Shown here: in pieces, positions 9,662-18,328 of the stretch
How the letters are laid out: every line of letters begins with the position of its first letter
Position numbering within the stretch: position 1 is the stretch's first letter
From: Sulfuricella sp.
GTDB taxonomy: Bacteria; Pseudomonadota; Gammaproteobacteria; Burkholderiales; Sulfuricellaceae
Reading direction: 5' to 3'
Assembly: GCA_028713975.1 (NCBI GenBank)
Contig: JAQTNE010000001.1
Coordinates: 124,001-188,000 of the forward strand
Length of the DNA: 64,000 nt
Translations under genes and position numbers: made by a program
The notes under the pieces: model-generated
Databases searched by the model: none
Seen by the model: only the letters and a program-made list of their open reading frames with translations
What the model was told of the DNA's origin: nothing

Positions 9662-10729
9662 CTACTGAATCACCCCGCCGCCCAGGCAAACTTCGCTCTC
9701 ATACAGCACCACCGATTGCCCCGGTGCGACCGCCCACTGCGGTCGGGCGAATTCGATCTCGCAACTGGTGCTGTCAACCCGGCTGATACTGCATGGCGCG
9801 TCGGCCTGGCGATAGCGGATTTTTGCGGCATAGACCCAATCAGGGTGCGGTGCCTGGCCTGAAATCCAGGACAAATCCGCTGCCGCCAGCCGGTCCTTGT
9901 ATAGAGCCGGATGGTCATGCCCTTGCACCACGATCAGTACATTACGCGCCATATCCTTGCCGGCAACGAACCACGGCTCGCCTTGGCCGCCGATCCCCAA
10001 GCCCTGGCGCTGGCCGATGGTGTAATAGGCCAATCCTTCATGCTGCCCCACCACCCTGCCTTCCGGCGTTTCCAGGTTGCCCGGCTGCTTTGGCAGGTAG
10101 CGGCTGAGAAATTCGCGGAATGGCCGCTCGCCGATAAAACAGATACCGGTGCTGTCTTTCTTGGCGTGAACCGGCAGACCGGCCTGCCGGGCAATGTCGC
10201 GCACCTCGCGCTTATACATCCCGCCCAGCGGAAACATTGATTTGGACAGTTGTGCCTGGTTGAGCCGGTAGAGAAAATAGCTCTGATCCTTGCAGCCATC
10301 TTCCGCTTTGAGCAACTCAAACAAGCCGGCCCGCTCTCTCACCCGCGCATAGTGGCCGGTAGCGATCTGGTCGGCGCCGAGCGCGATGGCATGATCGAGA
10401 AAAGCCTTGAATTTGATCTCGGAATTGCACAACACATCCGGGTTAGGGGTGCGACCCGCTTGGTATTCGCGCAAGAAAAGCGCGAATACCCGCTCGCGGT
10501 ATTCTTTGGCGAAATTTACCGCCTCGACCTCGATGCCGATTTTGTCGGCAACCGCGAGCACATCCATAAAATCCTGTTTGGCCGGGCAATCGCCGTTCTC
10601 GGCATCGTCGTCCTCCCAGTTCTTCATGAACAGACCAATCACCTCGTAGCCCTGCTGTTTCAGCAGCAGCGCGGCGACCGCCGAATCGACGCCGCCCGAC
10701 ATGCCCACCACCACACGTTTCTTGCTCAC
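9662..10729 (-). CDS. mnmA: tRNA-specific 2-thiouridylase MnmA
   Basis: Catalyses sulfur transfer to U34 of tRNA-Lys, -Glu and -Gln to make s2U. The PP-loop [13 protein letters not shown], the catalytic cysteine in NPDVLCN and the persulfide cysteine in STGICFIG are visible. About 355 residues, normal for the family. GTG 10729 is chosen because it overlaps the stop of the upstream gene (GTGA) and matches the family N-terminus ([13 protein letters not shown]); an ATG eight codons upstream (10753) is the alternative. It is the last gene of a leftward nudJ - hypothetical - mnmA operon. Confidence 0.96.
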   Translation of the reverse strand: MSKKRVVVGMSGGVDSAVAALLLKQQGYEVIGLFMKNWEDDDAENGDCPAKQDFMDVLAVADKIGIEVEAVNFAKEYRERVFALFLREYQAGRTPNPDVLCNSEIKFKAFLDHAIALGADQIATGHYARVRERAGLFELLKAEDGCKDQSYFLYRLNQAQLSKSMFPLGGMYKREVRDIARQAGLPVHAKKDSTGICFIGERPFREFLSRYLPKQPGNLETPEGRVVGQHEGLAYYTIGQRQGLGIGGQGEPWFVAGKDMARNVLIVVQGHDHPALYKDRLAAADLSWISGQAPHPDWVYAAKIRYRQADAPCSISRVDSTSCEIEFARPQWAVAPGQSVVLYESEVCLGGGVIQ

Positions 10730-11265
10730 TCGGGTCCCGCTCCTTTGCGCCATTCTTCCAGCGGCGCCACGAACGCGGGCTGGCCATTATCAAAAAACCA
10801 GGAATCCACCGCGAACTCCTGTCCGGCCTGCGTTTCAACAATCCGTGCTGCCCAGTGATCGTTAACCCACATCGGCGCTCTCATCACCGGCTCCAGAATC
10901 CGGTGGAACCTGAGCCAGCCCTTGCCTTCCAGCAAGCGCAAATAGTTGGTGGTATTGGTCGATTCATCGATGCAGTCCATCCGCCCGTCCACGCCATCAT
11001 CGTTGGCGTTACCCCCTTTATCGGCCCAGGTCGGGGTCTGCTGCCCGGCAGCCATTTCAAACAGGCCGATCGACAAAGAAATGGCATTGCGCTCGCCCGC
11101 CGCATCCTTTGCCCGCAGCAACAACCGGTGCATGGCATTCAGCACGTTCACATCAAACTCGACCGTATCAATTGCCGCACAGCCGTAGTTGTAGCAAACA
11201 ATGACTTCGTCGGCGCTGGACGGCAAACTAAGGCACATCAACAGGATCAGCAAGCATCTCCGCAT
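10726..11265 (-). CDS. Hypothetical exported protein between nudJ and mnmA
   Basis: A 179-residue protein with an N-terminal signal peptide ([20 protein letters not shown], probable cleavage after SSA), so probably periplasmic. The mature part has two early cysteines (VCYNYGCA), a Trp-rich C-terminal half and VDSWFFDNG. Internal ATG 11265 is chosen because it overlaps the nudJ stop (TGATG) and places the signal peptide at the N-terminus. It overlaps the mnmA start by a few bases. Members of this uncharacterised family occur beside mnmA in other betaproteobacteria, as far as I recall; no function is known. Confidence 0.8.
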   Translation of the reverse strand: MRRCLLILLMCLSLPSSADEVIVCYNYGCAAIDTVEFDVNVLNAMHRLLLRAKDAAGERNAISLSIGLFEMAAGQQTPTWADKGGNANDDGVDGRMDCIDESTNTTNYLRLLEGKGWLRFHRILEPVMRAPMWVNDHWAARIVETQAGQEFAVDSWFFDNGQPAFVAPLEEWRKGAGPE

Positions 11266-11711
11266 CAGGAAAGATGGGTAACCAGTTCCAGAGGATAGCG
11301 TTTGCCGGCAAGGTAATCTTCTACGCACAGGAGCACCAGCGGGCTGCGGTGACGTTCAGCCGTAGCCCGAATTTCGTCCGGGCTCAACCACACGGCGCGC
11401 AGAATGCCTTTATCCAACCGGCGCTGCGGCTCGTGCCGATGCACCGAACCGCCGAAAGAAAAACGCAAATAAGCGATATCCTTGCGGGGGTGATGCCAGC
11501 GGTAAACGCCCTGCAACCATTCCGGCTCGAAATGGTAGGCGGTTTCTTCCAGCGCTTCGCGAATCACGCCCTGTTCCAGGGTTTCATCCGCCTCCCAGTG
11601 CCCGGCAGGCTGGTTGAGGCGAATGCCGTCATCGGTTTCCTCCTCCACCAAAAGAAATTTACCGTTTTGCTCGACCACCGCCGCCACGGTGACATTGGGT
11701 TTCCAGACCAT
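11265..11711 (-). CDS. nudJ: NUDIX hydrolase, NudJ-like phosphatase
   Basis: A 148-residue NUDIX hydrolase. The Nudix box runs from GHWEADE to REALEETAY and fits GX5EX7REUXEEXGU, except that Ala replaces the last Gly. The protein opens with VWKPNVTVAAVVEQNGKFLL, typical of NudJ, which hydrolyses nucleoside di- and triphosphates and HMP-PP. nudJ next to mnmA is a conserved arrangement (E. coli nudJ-mnmA). ATG 11711 is chosen over upstream in-frame starts by homology. Confidence 0.88.
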   Translation of the reverse strand: MVWKPNVTVAAVVEQNGKFLLVEEETDDGIRLNQPAGHWEADETLEQGVIREALEETAYHFEPEWLQGVYRWHHPRKDIAYLRFSFGGSVHRHEPQRRLDKGILRAVWLSPDEIRATAERHRSPLVLLCVEDYLAGKRYPLELVTHLS

Positions 11712-11817
11712 GTGTTTCGCCTGCAAAAAAGAGAAGATTTTATAACCTTTCCGGTTCGATTCAAAACCAGCATGGCCGCGTGTAGAATTGGTGACCGATA
11801 AAATCTGGATTGCCACC

Positions 11818-12504
11818 TTGAAAAAAGCCGTTATTTTGCTGTCCGGCGGGCTGGATTCCGCCACCACCCTGGCTATCGCCCGTAGTGAGGGGTTTGCCTG
11901 CCATTGCCTGAGCCTGGACTATGGCCAACGCCACAGTTCCGAGCTTGGCGCGGCGCAGCGTGTGGCCGCCGCACTGGGCGCCAGCGAACACCGCACCATC
12001 AAGCTGGCGCTGGATGCATTCGGCGGCTCGGCGCTGACCGACAAAAATATCGCCGTGCCGACTCAGCCAGCCGATGGCATCCCCATCACCTATGTGCCGG
12101 CGCGCAACACTATCATGCTGTCGCTGGCGCTGGCATGGGCGGAAGTGCTGGAGAGCCGGCATATTTTCATCGGCGCCAATGCGGTGGATTATTCCGGCTA
12201 CCCGGATTGCCGGCCGGAATACCTCGAAGCCTTCGAGAAAATGGCTAACCTCGCCACGAAATCCGCAATCGAAGGGCACGCAATCCATATTCGCGCACCG
12301 CTGGTCGCGCTCCCGAAAGCGGACATCATCCGCCTTGGCGTTTCGCTCGGTGTAGATTACAGCCTCACCGTTTCCTGCTATCAGGCAGACCAAAACGGCA
12401 CAGCCTGCGGTCGCTGCGACTCCTGCCGTCTGCGTCACCAAGGCTTTGTCAGCGCAGGAATAAGCGACCCGACGCACTACCTGCATCCGGATTCGTCCGA
12501 ATAG
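11818..12504 (+). CDS. queC: 7-cyano-7-deazaguanine synthase QueC
   Basis: Converts 7-carboxy-7-deazaguanine to preQ0 in queuosine biosynthesis, with ATP and ammonia. The N-terminal PP-loop [11 protein letters not shown] and the C-terminal zinc-binding cysteines ([18 protein letters not shown]) are present, and the length of about 228 residues is normal. The start is uncertain: TTG 11818 gives the family N-terminus ([14 protein letters not shown]), while GTG 11791 and TTG 11788 are in-frame alternatives; none has a convincing ribosome-binding site. Divergent from nudJ. Confidence 0.94.
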   Translation: MKKAVILLSGGLDSATTLAIARSEGFACHCLSLDYGQRHSSELGAAQRVAAALGASEHRTIKLALDAFGGSALTDKNIAVPTQPADGIPITYVPARNTIMLSLALAWAEVLESRHIFIGANAVDYSGYPDCRPEYLEAFEKMANLATKSAIEGHAIHIRAPLVALPKADIIRLGVSLGVDYSLTVSCYQADQNGTACGRCDSCRLRHQGFVSAGISDPTHYLHPDSSE

Positions 12505-12575
12505 TCCATATTGGCTATTCAGGTCACCCGAAATTGGATTAGAATTCCCACTTCACCTCGGAGGATATAACAATC

Positions 12576-13688
12576 ATGGCAGCATCAAATTTAGCCACAA
12601 CAATTGCCTGGTGGGGCTTTGGATTGGGCAGCGTATTCGGCTTCATCGCAAACAAAACCAACTTCTGCACCATGGGAGCCGTTTCGGATGTAGTCAACAT
12701 GGGCGACTGGGGGCGTATGCGCGCGTGGCTCCTGGCCATCGCCGTAGCGATGATAGGCACCAACGCGCTTTCCTACTTCGGTTATCTCGACCTGTCAAAA
12801 ACCATTTATACCGGCACCAGCTTCCCTTGGCTGGCCTACCTGGTCGGCGGATTGATCTTCGGTATCGGCATGACGCTCGCTTCCGGTTGCGGCAACAAAA
12901 GCCTGGTGCGCGTCGGTGGCGGTAACCTGAAATCGGTGGTGGTATTCATTTACATGGGCTACGCCGCGATGGTCACGCTGAAGGGTATTTTTGGCGCGTT
13001 CCGCGTCAAGGTACTGCAAGCACCCGCTGTCACCCTGCAACTCGACCACGGACAAACGCTTCCCACCCTGCTGAGCGGACTCGGCGGCCTTGACCCGAAA
13101 ACCATGCAGTTGGTGGTTACCGGGGCTGTGGTGCTGTCCCTCCTGATTTTCATTTTCATGGACTCCGAATTCCGTAAGCATTTAGACAACAATCTGGCCG
13201 GCATTCTTCTCGGCCTGGGCGTCGTCGGCGGCTGGTATGCCACCGGATACCTGGGCTTGGCGGAAAATCCGGAAACCCTGGAAATCACCTATTTCGGCAC
13301 CAATTCGCATTTGGCCGAATCCATGTCTTTCATCGCGCCGACCGCTTATACCATGGAATTGTGGGCATACTGGACTGACACTTCGACCATTGTGACATTT
13401 GGCATCGCCACCGTGTTTGGCGTCGGCGTCGGCTCCTTCCTTTATTCGCTCATCACCAGATCCTTCCGCTGGGAACATTTCTCTTCCGCCCAGGATATGT
13501 TCTATCACATCATCGGCGGCACGCTGATGGGGTTCGGTGGCGTCACCGCCATGGGGTGTACGATTGGCCAAGGCATCACCGGCGTATCAACACTCTCTCT
13601 GGGCTCGATTCTGGTGTTCTTCTCTATCGTAGCGGGCTCCGCTATCACCATGAAGATCCAGTATCGTTTAATGATGCGAGAAGCCTGA
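12576..13688 (+). CDS. YeeE/YedE-family sulfur-compound transporter (TsuA-like)
   Basis: A 370-residue inner-membrane protein with about nine to ten hydrophobic helices. It has the family's three cysteine motifs: TNFCTMG near the N-terminus, ASGCGNKS (about residue 107) and AMGCTIGQG (about 328), which line the thiosulfate path in the TsuA structure. It probably imports thiosulfate or a related sulfur anion. GGAGG precedes the ATG. An 11-bp GC-rich hairpin follows. Nearby SQR, the TlpA-like and the DUF302 genes support a sulfur role; the substrate is inferred. Confidence 0.87.
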   Translation: MAASNLATTIAWWGFGLGSVFGFIANKTNFCTMGAVSDVVNMGDWGRMRAWLLAIAVAMIGTNALSYFGYLDLSKTIYTGTSFPWLAYLVGGLIFGIGMTLASGCGNKSLVRVGGGNLKSVVVFIYMGYAAMVTLKGIFGAFRVKVLQAPAVTLQLDHGQTLPTLLSGLGGLDPKTMQLVVTGAVVLSLLIFIFMDSEFRKHLDNNLAGILLGLGVVGGWYATGYLGLAENPETLEITYFGTNSHLAESMSFIAPTAYTMELWAYWTDTSTIVTFGIATVFGVGVGSFLYSLITRSFRWEHFSSAQDMFYHIIGGTLMGFGGVTAMGCTIGQGITGVSTLSLGSILVFFSIVAGSAITMKIQYRLMMREA

Positions 13689-13694
13689 TCATCC

Positions 13695-13722
13695 GCGAGC
13701 CCCGCTATTCTGCGGGGCTCGC
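13695..13722 (+). terminator. Hairpin terminator after the TsuA-like gene
   Basis: Perfect 11-bp stem GCGAGCCCCGC / GCGGGGCTCGC with a 6-nt loop, followed by a weak pyrimidine tract (TTCTTT). Confidence 0.75.
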
Positions 13723-13863
13723 TTCTTTACCAGCCAGCCGTTTCAGAAATATCCTTTATTTCCTATCTATTACAATACGCCATATGCCCTTGGCAAAAAA
13801 AAGACATCAATACCATAAAATCCTTTAACATGCGGATTCACCCTGTTTAAGAATACGCTGACC

Positions 13864-14388
13864 TTGACCTACACTCGTTTTATCACTGTTCTCCTGTTTC
13901 TTTGGTTCGCGTTCGTTTCATCTGCTGGCGCGGCTGACCCGGTTAATTTCAAACTTGCCGATACCGCAGGCAATATTTATCAGCTTTCCGACCTCAAAGG
14001 AAAGTGGGTTCTCATCAATTTCTGGGCGCCATGGTGCCCACTATGCTGGATCGAGATTCCCGAATTGAACCAACTCCAGGCGGGGCGCAACGATATCGTC
14101 ATCATTGGTATCGCCATGGATTATCGGGGTGAAGATTCAGTGCAGTACCTCATGCAAAAGCACAAAATCGGTTTTCCGGTTGTGATGGGGGGGAAATCAA
14201 ATGACCCGAACAGCCCGGCCAAACAAATCGGCCCCGTTCCCTTCTATCCCACCTCTTATCTTTATGCGCCGGACGGCCAAGTGGTCATGACCAAGACCGG
14301 GACAATCGACCGTAATTTAATTGAAAATTTCATTTTCAAATACAATGCGGATAAATCTCCAGAATCAGCACAACCCGTTGTAGACTAG
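13864..14388 (+). CDS. TlpA-like exported thiol-disulfide oxidoreductase
   Basis: A 174-residue protein with an N-terminal signal peptide (hydrophobic residues 7-20, cleavage near SAGA-AD) and a redoxin/TlpA thioredoxin fold. The active site is WCPLCW (CPLC), and the AhpC/TSA-like strand LKGKWVLINFWAPW is intact. It probably reduces or isomerises thiols in the periplasm. TTG 13864 is the first usable start in the frame; its ribosome-binding site is weak. It lies between a sulfur transporter and a Met-rich exported protein and may maintain one of these. Confidence 0.88.
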   Translation: MTYTRFITVLLFLWFAFVSSAGAADPVNFKLADTAGNIYQLSDLKGKWVLINFWAPWCPLCWIEIPELNQLQAGRNDIVIIGIAMDYRGEDSVQYLMQKHKIGFPVVMGGKSNDPNSPAKQIGPVPFYPTSYLYAPDGQVVMTKTGTIDRNLIENFIFKYNADKSPESAQPVVD

Positions 14389-14512
14389 CGTTTGTTTCAT
14401 CCAAGGAATCAACCAATAACTATACAGAGACTGCTATCTTAAAGACAGTTTCTACCAATTTGCATTTACGGAGTGCTTGTTCTAATTCAACCACCAAAAA
14501 GGGAGTTCCATC

Positions 14513-15697
14513 ATGAATTGCAAAAAATCACTGATCGCCTTGTCCGTTGCACTCTGTTTCCAAGCCGGTTTTTCTCAGGCTGCGCCTGCCGCCGTTGACA
14601 CCCAAGCCATGACGCAATCAACCGCTCAGTGGGCCAAATCGATTAGCGATCCGAAAATGATCGAATCCATGACATCAATGGCCGACCCGAAAATGATGGG
14701 CCAATGGATGAACATGATGAGTGATCCAAAAATGATGGCTTCCATGGTCAAAATGGCCGACCCAAAAATGATGGAGATGTGGATGAAGATGGCCACTGAT
14801 CCGAAAATCATGGACTCCATGATGAAAATGGCCGATCCAAAAATGATGAATCAGTGGATGGGCATGGTAACCGATCCGAAAATGATGAATTCCATGATGA
14901 AAATGGCCGACCCGAAAATGATGGACGGCATCATGAAGATCGCCACCGATCCAAAAATGATGGACTCCATGATGAAAATGGCTGATCCAAAAATGATGGA
15001 TGGCTTCATGAAAATGGCCACTGATCCGAAAATGATGAATTCCATGATGAAAATGGCCGATCCCAAGATGATGGACGGTTTCATGAAGATGGCCACTGAT
15101 CCCAAGATGATGGATGGGATGATGAAAATGGCCGACCCTCAGTTGATGAATCAAATGATGGGCGCCATGACCGATCCGAAAATGATGGATGCCATGATGA
15201 AAATGGCCGATCCGAAAATGATGAGCCAGTGGATGGGCATGATGACCGATCCGAAGATGATCGACTCCATGATGCAAATGGCCGACCCAAAAATCATGAA
15301 CCAGTTCATGGGCATGATGACCGATCCAAAGATGATGGAATCTATGATGCAGATGGTTGATCCCAAGATGATGAACCAGTGGATGGCCATGATGACCGAT
15401 CCAAAGATGATGCAGTCCATGATGCAGATGGTTGATCCCAAGATGATGGGTCAATGGATGGGCATGATGACCGACCCGAAGATGATGGACTCCATGATGA
15501 AGATGATGGATCCGGCCATGATGAGCAACATGATGTTTACCATGATGACCATGATGAACGGCATGCCCAAGATGATGGAAGGCATGAACAAGTCAGCCGT
15601 CAGCGCCACCAAAGGCATGACCAAAAACACCACCAAAGCCGCCAAGAAAGCCACCAAAGCCGCTGCGGAAACGGCCAAAGCTGCAACAGCGAAATAA
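14513..15697 (+). CDS. Exported methionine-rich repeat protein (24 DPKMM units)
   Basis: A 394-residue protein with a signal peptide (about residues 1-23, ending FSQA-AP), then from residue 46 to 340 twenty-four units beginning DPKMM, DPKIM or a close variant. Units alternate 12 and 13 residues, typically DPKMMDSMMKMA and DPKMMNQWMGMMT, so the true period is 25 residues (75 nt). Methionine makes up roughly a third of the repeat region; Trp, Phe or Ile recurs in the even units. The C-terminus (about 365-394) is a Lys/Ala helix, TKAAKKATKAAAETAKAATAK-like. A good GGGAG site precedes the ATG. I do not recognise a characterised family. Possible roles are Cu(I) or other soft-metal binding, a methionine-sulfoxide oxidant sink, or an envelope amphipathic filament; all are speculation. 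Confidence 0.85.
   Translation: MNCKKSLIALSVALCFQAGFSQAAPAAVDTQAMTQSTAQWAKSISDPKMIESMTSMADPKMMGQWMNMMSDPKMMASMVKMADPKMMEMWMKMATDPKIMDSMMKMADPKMMNQWMGMVTDPKMMNSMMKMADPKMMDGIMKIATDPKMMDSMMKMADPKMMDGFMKMATDPKMMNSMMKMADPKMMDGFMKMATDPKMMDGMMKMADPQLMNQMMGAMTDPKMMDAMMKMADPKMMSQWMGMMTDPKMIDSMMQMADPKIMNQFMGMMTDPKMMESMMQMVDPKMMNQWMAMMTDPKMMQSMMQMVDPKMMGQWMGMMTDPKMMDSMMKMMDPAMMSNMMFTMMTMMNGMPKMMEGMNKSAVSATKGMTKNTTKAAKKATKAAAETAKAATAK
14648..15532 (+). repeat. 75-bp tandem coding repeat (12 double units)
   Basis: Twenty-four DPKMM-type units in frame, paired into a 75-nt period. Copies differ by many synonymous changes (GATCCGAAA, GACCCGAAA, GATCCCAAG), so the array is old and selected at protein level rather than recently expanded. 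The last unit, DPAMMSNM, is degenerate. Confidence 0.9.
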
Positions 15698-15800
15698 TAG
15701 CATCAACCATTTAGCTGTTTCGACAGAAAGGGGCGGAAGCTCGCCTTCTTCCCTTTCTTCGTCGGCCTGATTCTATTGCCCGATGTTGCGGAGATTTATC

Positions 15801-16469
15801 ATGAACCGTTTGAACCTTGCTGCCCTATCCACAGTCCTGTTTTTCCTGGCCTCAAGCTTTAACGCTGCAACCGCAGCTGACACCGGCAAAGCACCGGTAC
15901 AAAAAGAGTATTTCAAATTCCCCGCCCAGTACATGGTAGATGTCATACCTAATACCATGACCGGAACAGTTACGCCGGAAGCAAAGAAAAAAGCCATTCA
16001 AAGCATGATGATGGCCAACCCCTTGTCCTTGCGCGACATGATGTCCATGATGGTCACTAAAAAACAGGTTAAGGAGGGCGTTACTTTCGACGACGCGATT
16101 GAGTCGATGAAATTACGCGCCAACGCCCGTAATTTTAAATTTATCGGTGACAGCCCCTTGTACAAGGACGTAGCCGCCATCACCGGCAAACCCACCCCGC
16201 GCGCTGAAATATTCAGCTTCTGTGATGCGGTGATTGCACGGCAAATTCTTGACTACAGCCCGGAATTCATCGCCTTCTTGCCTTGCCGCATCGCCCTGAT
16301 TGAAGATGCCAAGGGAAAAATTTGGGTGGTCACTCTGGATTGGAACGTGACTTGGCTTGATTACAGCCAGAACCCGAATAAAATCACCGAGGAGGTGCGC
16401 ACCAATGCAATTAAAATCAGAGACATCCTCGAAGATATCATGACCGCAGCGGCCAACGGTGACCTATAA
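15801..16469 (+). CDS. Exported DUF302-domain protein
   Basis: A 222-residue protein with a signal peptide (hydrophobic residues 6-20, NAATA-AD). The C-terminal two thirds match DUF302 (TT1751-like fold): FDDAIESMKLRANARNFKF, then EIFSFCDAVIARQIL and a C-terminal strand WVVTLDW. Two cysteines, in FSFCDA and FLPCRI. ATG 15801 is chosen because GGAG lies 8 nt upstream. Residues 66-82 (PEAKKKAIQSMMMANP with MMSMM following) echo the Met-rich style of the preceding gene, about 100 bp upstream, so the two may act together. DUF302 function is unknown. Confidence 0.85.
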   Translation: MNRLNLAALSTVLFFLASSFNAATAADTGKAPVQKEYFKFPAQYMVDVIPNTMTGTVTPEAKKKAIQSMMMANPLSLRDMMSMMVTKKQVKEGVTFDDAIESMKLRANARNFKFIGDSPLYKDVAAITGKPTPRAEIFSFCDAVIARQILDYSPEFIAFLPCRIALIEDAKGKIWVVTLDWNVTWLDYSQNPNKITEEVRTNAIKIRDILEDIMTAAANGDL

Positions 16470-16515
16470 AAGGAATATGGAAGCCATTCTATGGCGCAAT
16501 GAACTCGCTATCGGC

Positions 16516-16544
16516 TTGACACCGCTAGCGTAAGAAGCGATAAT
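16516..16544 (+). promoter_or_regulatory. Sigma-70 promoter of the tRNA-Lys pair
   Basis: Consensus -35 TTGACA (16516-16521) and -10 GATAAT (16539-16544) are separated by 17 bp and lie 16 bp before the first tRNA gene. Confidence 0.85.
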
Positions 16545-16560
16545 TTCGCCTCTTTAAAGG

Positions 16561-16636
16561 GGGTCGTTAGCTCAGCCGGTAGAGCAGCGGACTTTTAATC
16601 CGTTGGTCGCCAGTTCGAATCTGGCACGGCCTACCA
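16561..16636 (+). tRNA. tRNA-Lys (anticodon UUU)
   Basis: A 76-nt cloverleaf with the CCA end encoded. The anticodon loop is CTTTTAA and the T arm contains GTTCGAAT. The first acceptor pair is G-U (G1-T72), followed by normal pairing with one further G-U. Lys-UUU is a substrate of the MnmA encoded about 6 kb away. Confidence 0.97.
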
Positions 16637-16665
16637 CTTTAGTATTTATCTGTAAAAGACCATAT

Positions 16666-16741
16666 GGGTTGTTAGCTCAGCTGGTAGAGCAGCGGACTCT
16701 TAATCCGTAGGTCGACAGTTCGAATCTGTCACAGCCCACCA
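16666..16741 (+). tRNA. tRNA-Lys (anticodon CUU)
   Basis: A 76-nt cloverleaf with encoded CCA and anticodon loop CTCTTAA. It begins 29 bp after the UUU gene and is nearly identical to it outside the anticodon and T stem, so it is a paralogue from tandem duplication sharing the same promoter. Confidence 0.97.
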
Positions 16742-16756
16742 GAAAGCAAAACACTT

Positions 16757-16783
16757 AGGCCAACTCACAAAGTTGGCCTTTTT
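16757..16783 (+). terminator. Terminator of the tRNA-Lys operon
   Basis: Stem AGGCCAACT / AGTTGGCCT with a 5-nt loop followed by TTTT, 16 bp after the second tRNA. Confidence 0.9.
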
Positions 16784-16887
16784 GCTTTCCAGCATTCTGC
16801 GCAAACGCTGCGGGGATTTTTTCGGCCAATGCCCTGTAACGCCGCGCGCCCGCTCAGAAACGATGTTTGCAAGCCAACGGGGCGCTA

Positions 16888-17199
16888 TCAGGAACTTCCG
16901 TTCATCGACTCAATGGCCCGCTTCAATGACCGCACGCTTGCCTTGTCATCCTCACCATTGGTGATCAATAGAACCTGGGGTGCGGCAGGGGCGGCGGAAC
17001 CGCTCATTCGCCGAGAAGGGGAAAGCCGCCGGCTTTGTTGCTTCAGCACGTCGATTTGTTCACGCATTTCCTGACTCTGTTTTTTCAGTGCGGCAATTTG
17101 ATCCTGAACCGTCAAAGACTCTGGCTTCAGCGACTCAGCCACGGCACTACAACTGCCCACGGCAAGCATCAACATCGCAACGAGTAACCGATTTTTCAT
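16888..17199 (-). CDS. Small exported coiled-coil protein
   Basis: A 103-residue protein starting MKNRLLVAMLMLAVGSCSA, a signal peptide in which GSC could be a weak lipobox. Residues about 30-60 form a heptad-rich coiled coil (DQIAALKKQSQEMREQIDVL), followed by a basic Ser/Arg stretch and the C-terminal segment LLITNGEDDKASVRSLKRAI. ATG 17199 is chosen because it puts the signal peptide at the N-terminus. Family not recognised. It stands alone, divergent from the M48-like gene. Confidence 0.65.
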   Translation of the reverse strand: MKNRLLVAMLMLAVGSCSAVAESLKPESLTVQDQIAALKKQSQEMREQIDVLKQQSRRLSPSRRMSGSAAPAAPQVLLITNGEDDKASVRSLKRAIESMNGSS

Positions 17200-17442
17200 G
17201 GCGCTGGCGGCAAAAGATTGGGGGTTATGCATAAATTAACTCTGACAGGTTTGCATGGGGACAAAAACGCGACTTACACTACATGTATAGGTAAAAATCA
17301 TTTCCAGCAGTATATCTAGTTTTTCCTGCCAATCCCATTATTTTCCGAAAGGCATAAAAATGGGCGTATCCCGATTCGGGATTTGACAACGCACGGCAAA
17401 CAGGTTCACCCTGCAAATTCATATCCTTCCAGAAGGTCGCTT

Positions 17443-18243
17443 ATGCGCATCCGAATCTGGTTTCTTGTACTCGCCAGCATGGCGCTTGGCGCATGCGCAA
17501 CATCATCCCCTCAAGGGCGCCTGCAACTGACCGTGCCAGCCCCGGTAAGCGCCGTTTATTCCGAGGCGAACATGCGGCTGCATCTTGTTGCCGACGCGGA
17601 TATCGATTCTCCCTGCGTCGGCATGGAGTGCAGGTTCAATCGCGCCTTTGATCAACGGGTTCTGCGACTGGGCACCCGCTTGGCGCAATCGGCATTTGCA
17701 ACCTATCCTGATCTAGCCGAACGCATCGGTCGGTTTGAGATCGTTATTGCGGAAAAAGCCGAGCCGGGGAGCGCCTCCAGCGCGGCTGGCACAATTGTGA
17801 TTTTTCGCGGCGTACAAAAACTGCATCTTGACGAAGAAGCCCTGGCTTTTTTGATTGCCCGTGAAATGGGCCATATCATCGGTCGTCACCATGATGAAGA
17901 TTCCTCAGCCAGCATCCTGTTTTCAGTACTGGCCCAGTTAATGTTTCCGGTTGCCGGCCTGATTAACAGCTCTGCCGCGCTGGTGCAGACGGCTTCGGCG
18001 ACGGCGGCGGCAACTTCAACAGCAGCGTCGTTTATCGGCTCCAGGCTGGTGATAGAAAGTTACAAGGAAGACCAACTGCGTGAGAGCGATGCCATCGCTT
18101 TGGGTCTGCTGGCCCGGCAAGGGTGGCGCGAAGATGAAATTGCCGATGCGCTGAAGCCTGGTACGCAGGTTGCTGGCGAAAACAGATGGTCGAAAGATCT
18201 TCGCACCTCCGCCGGACGAATCGCTGGAATTGCCGAGAATTAA
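17443..18243 (+). CDS. M48-like lipoprotein with an altered zinc motif
   Basis: A 266-residue lipoprotein: the signal sequence ends in the lipobox LGAC-ATSS. The middle region resembles M48 peptidases of the Oma1/LoiP/BepA type: FLIAREMGHIIGRHHDED, then an Ala/Ser-rich hydrophobic stretch and LRESDAIALGLLARQGW, matching the third-ligand Glu helix. The expected HExxH reads REMGH, so the first zinc-binding His is Arg and catalysis is doubtful; the following RHH might supply another ligand. ATG 17443 has AGAAGG 6 nt upstream, unlike the upstream in-frame start at 17383. Probably periplasmic, membrane-anchored. Confidence 0.78.
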   Translation: MRIRIWFLVLASMALGACATSSPQGRLQLTVPAPVSAVYSEANMRLHLVADADIDSPCVGMECRFNRAFDQRVLRLGTRLAQSAFATYPDLAERIGRFEIVIAEKAEPGSASSAAGTIVIFRGVQKLHLDEEALAFLIAREMGHIIGRHHDEDSSASILFSVLAQLMFPVAGLINSSAALVQTASATAAATSTAASFIGSRLVIESYKEDQLRESDAIALGLLARQGWREDEIADALKPGTQVAGENRWSKDLRTSAGRIAGIAEN

Positions 18244-18328
18244 TTCAGGCCATACGGCAGACCTTCAAGCACTTACTTTAGGGGTGCCCTTAATCCAGCC
18301 AAAAAATCAAAATTCGGACTGGATAAAC

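Noticed and set aside
14675-15454. A 259-residue His-rich open frame (HHLWIGHH style) on the minus strand
   Set aside because: It is the exact antisense of the Met-rich repeat gene: ATG codons read as CAT (His) on the other strand. The plus-strand frame has a signal peptide and ribosome-binding site.
14648-15532. Possible CRISPR-like regular repeat array
   Set aside because: The period is in frame with a long gene, there are no unique spacers, repeat copies vary synonymously, and no cas genes are nearby.
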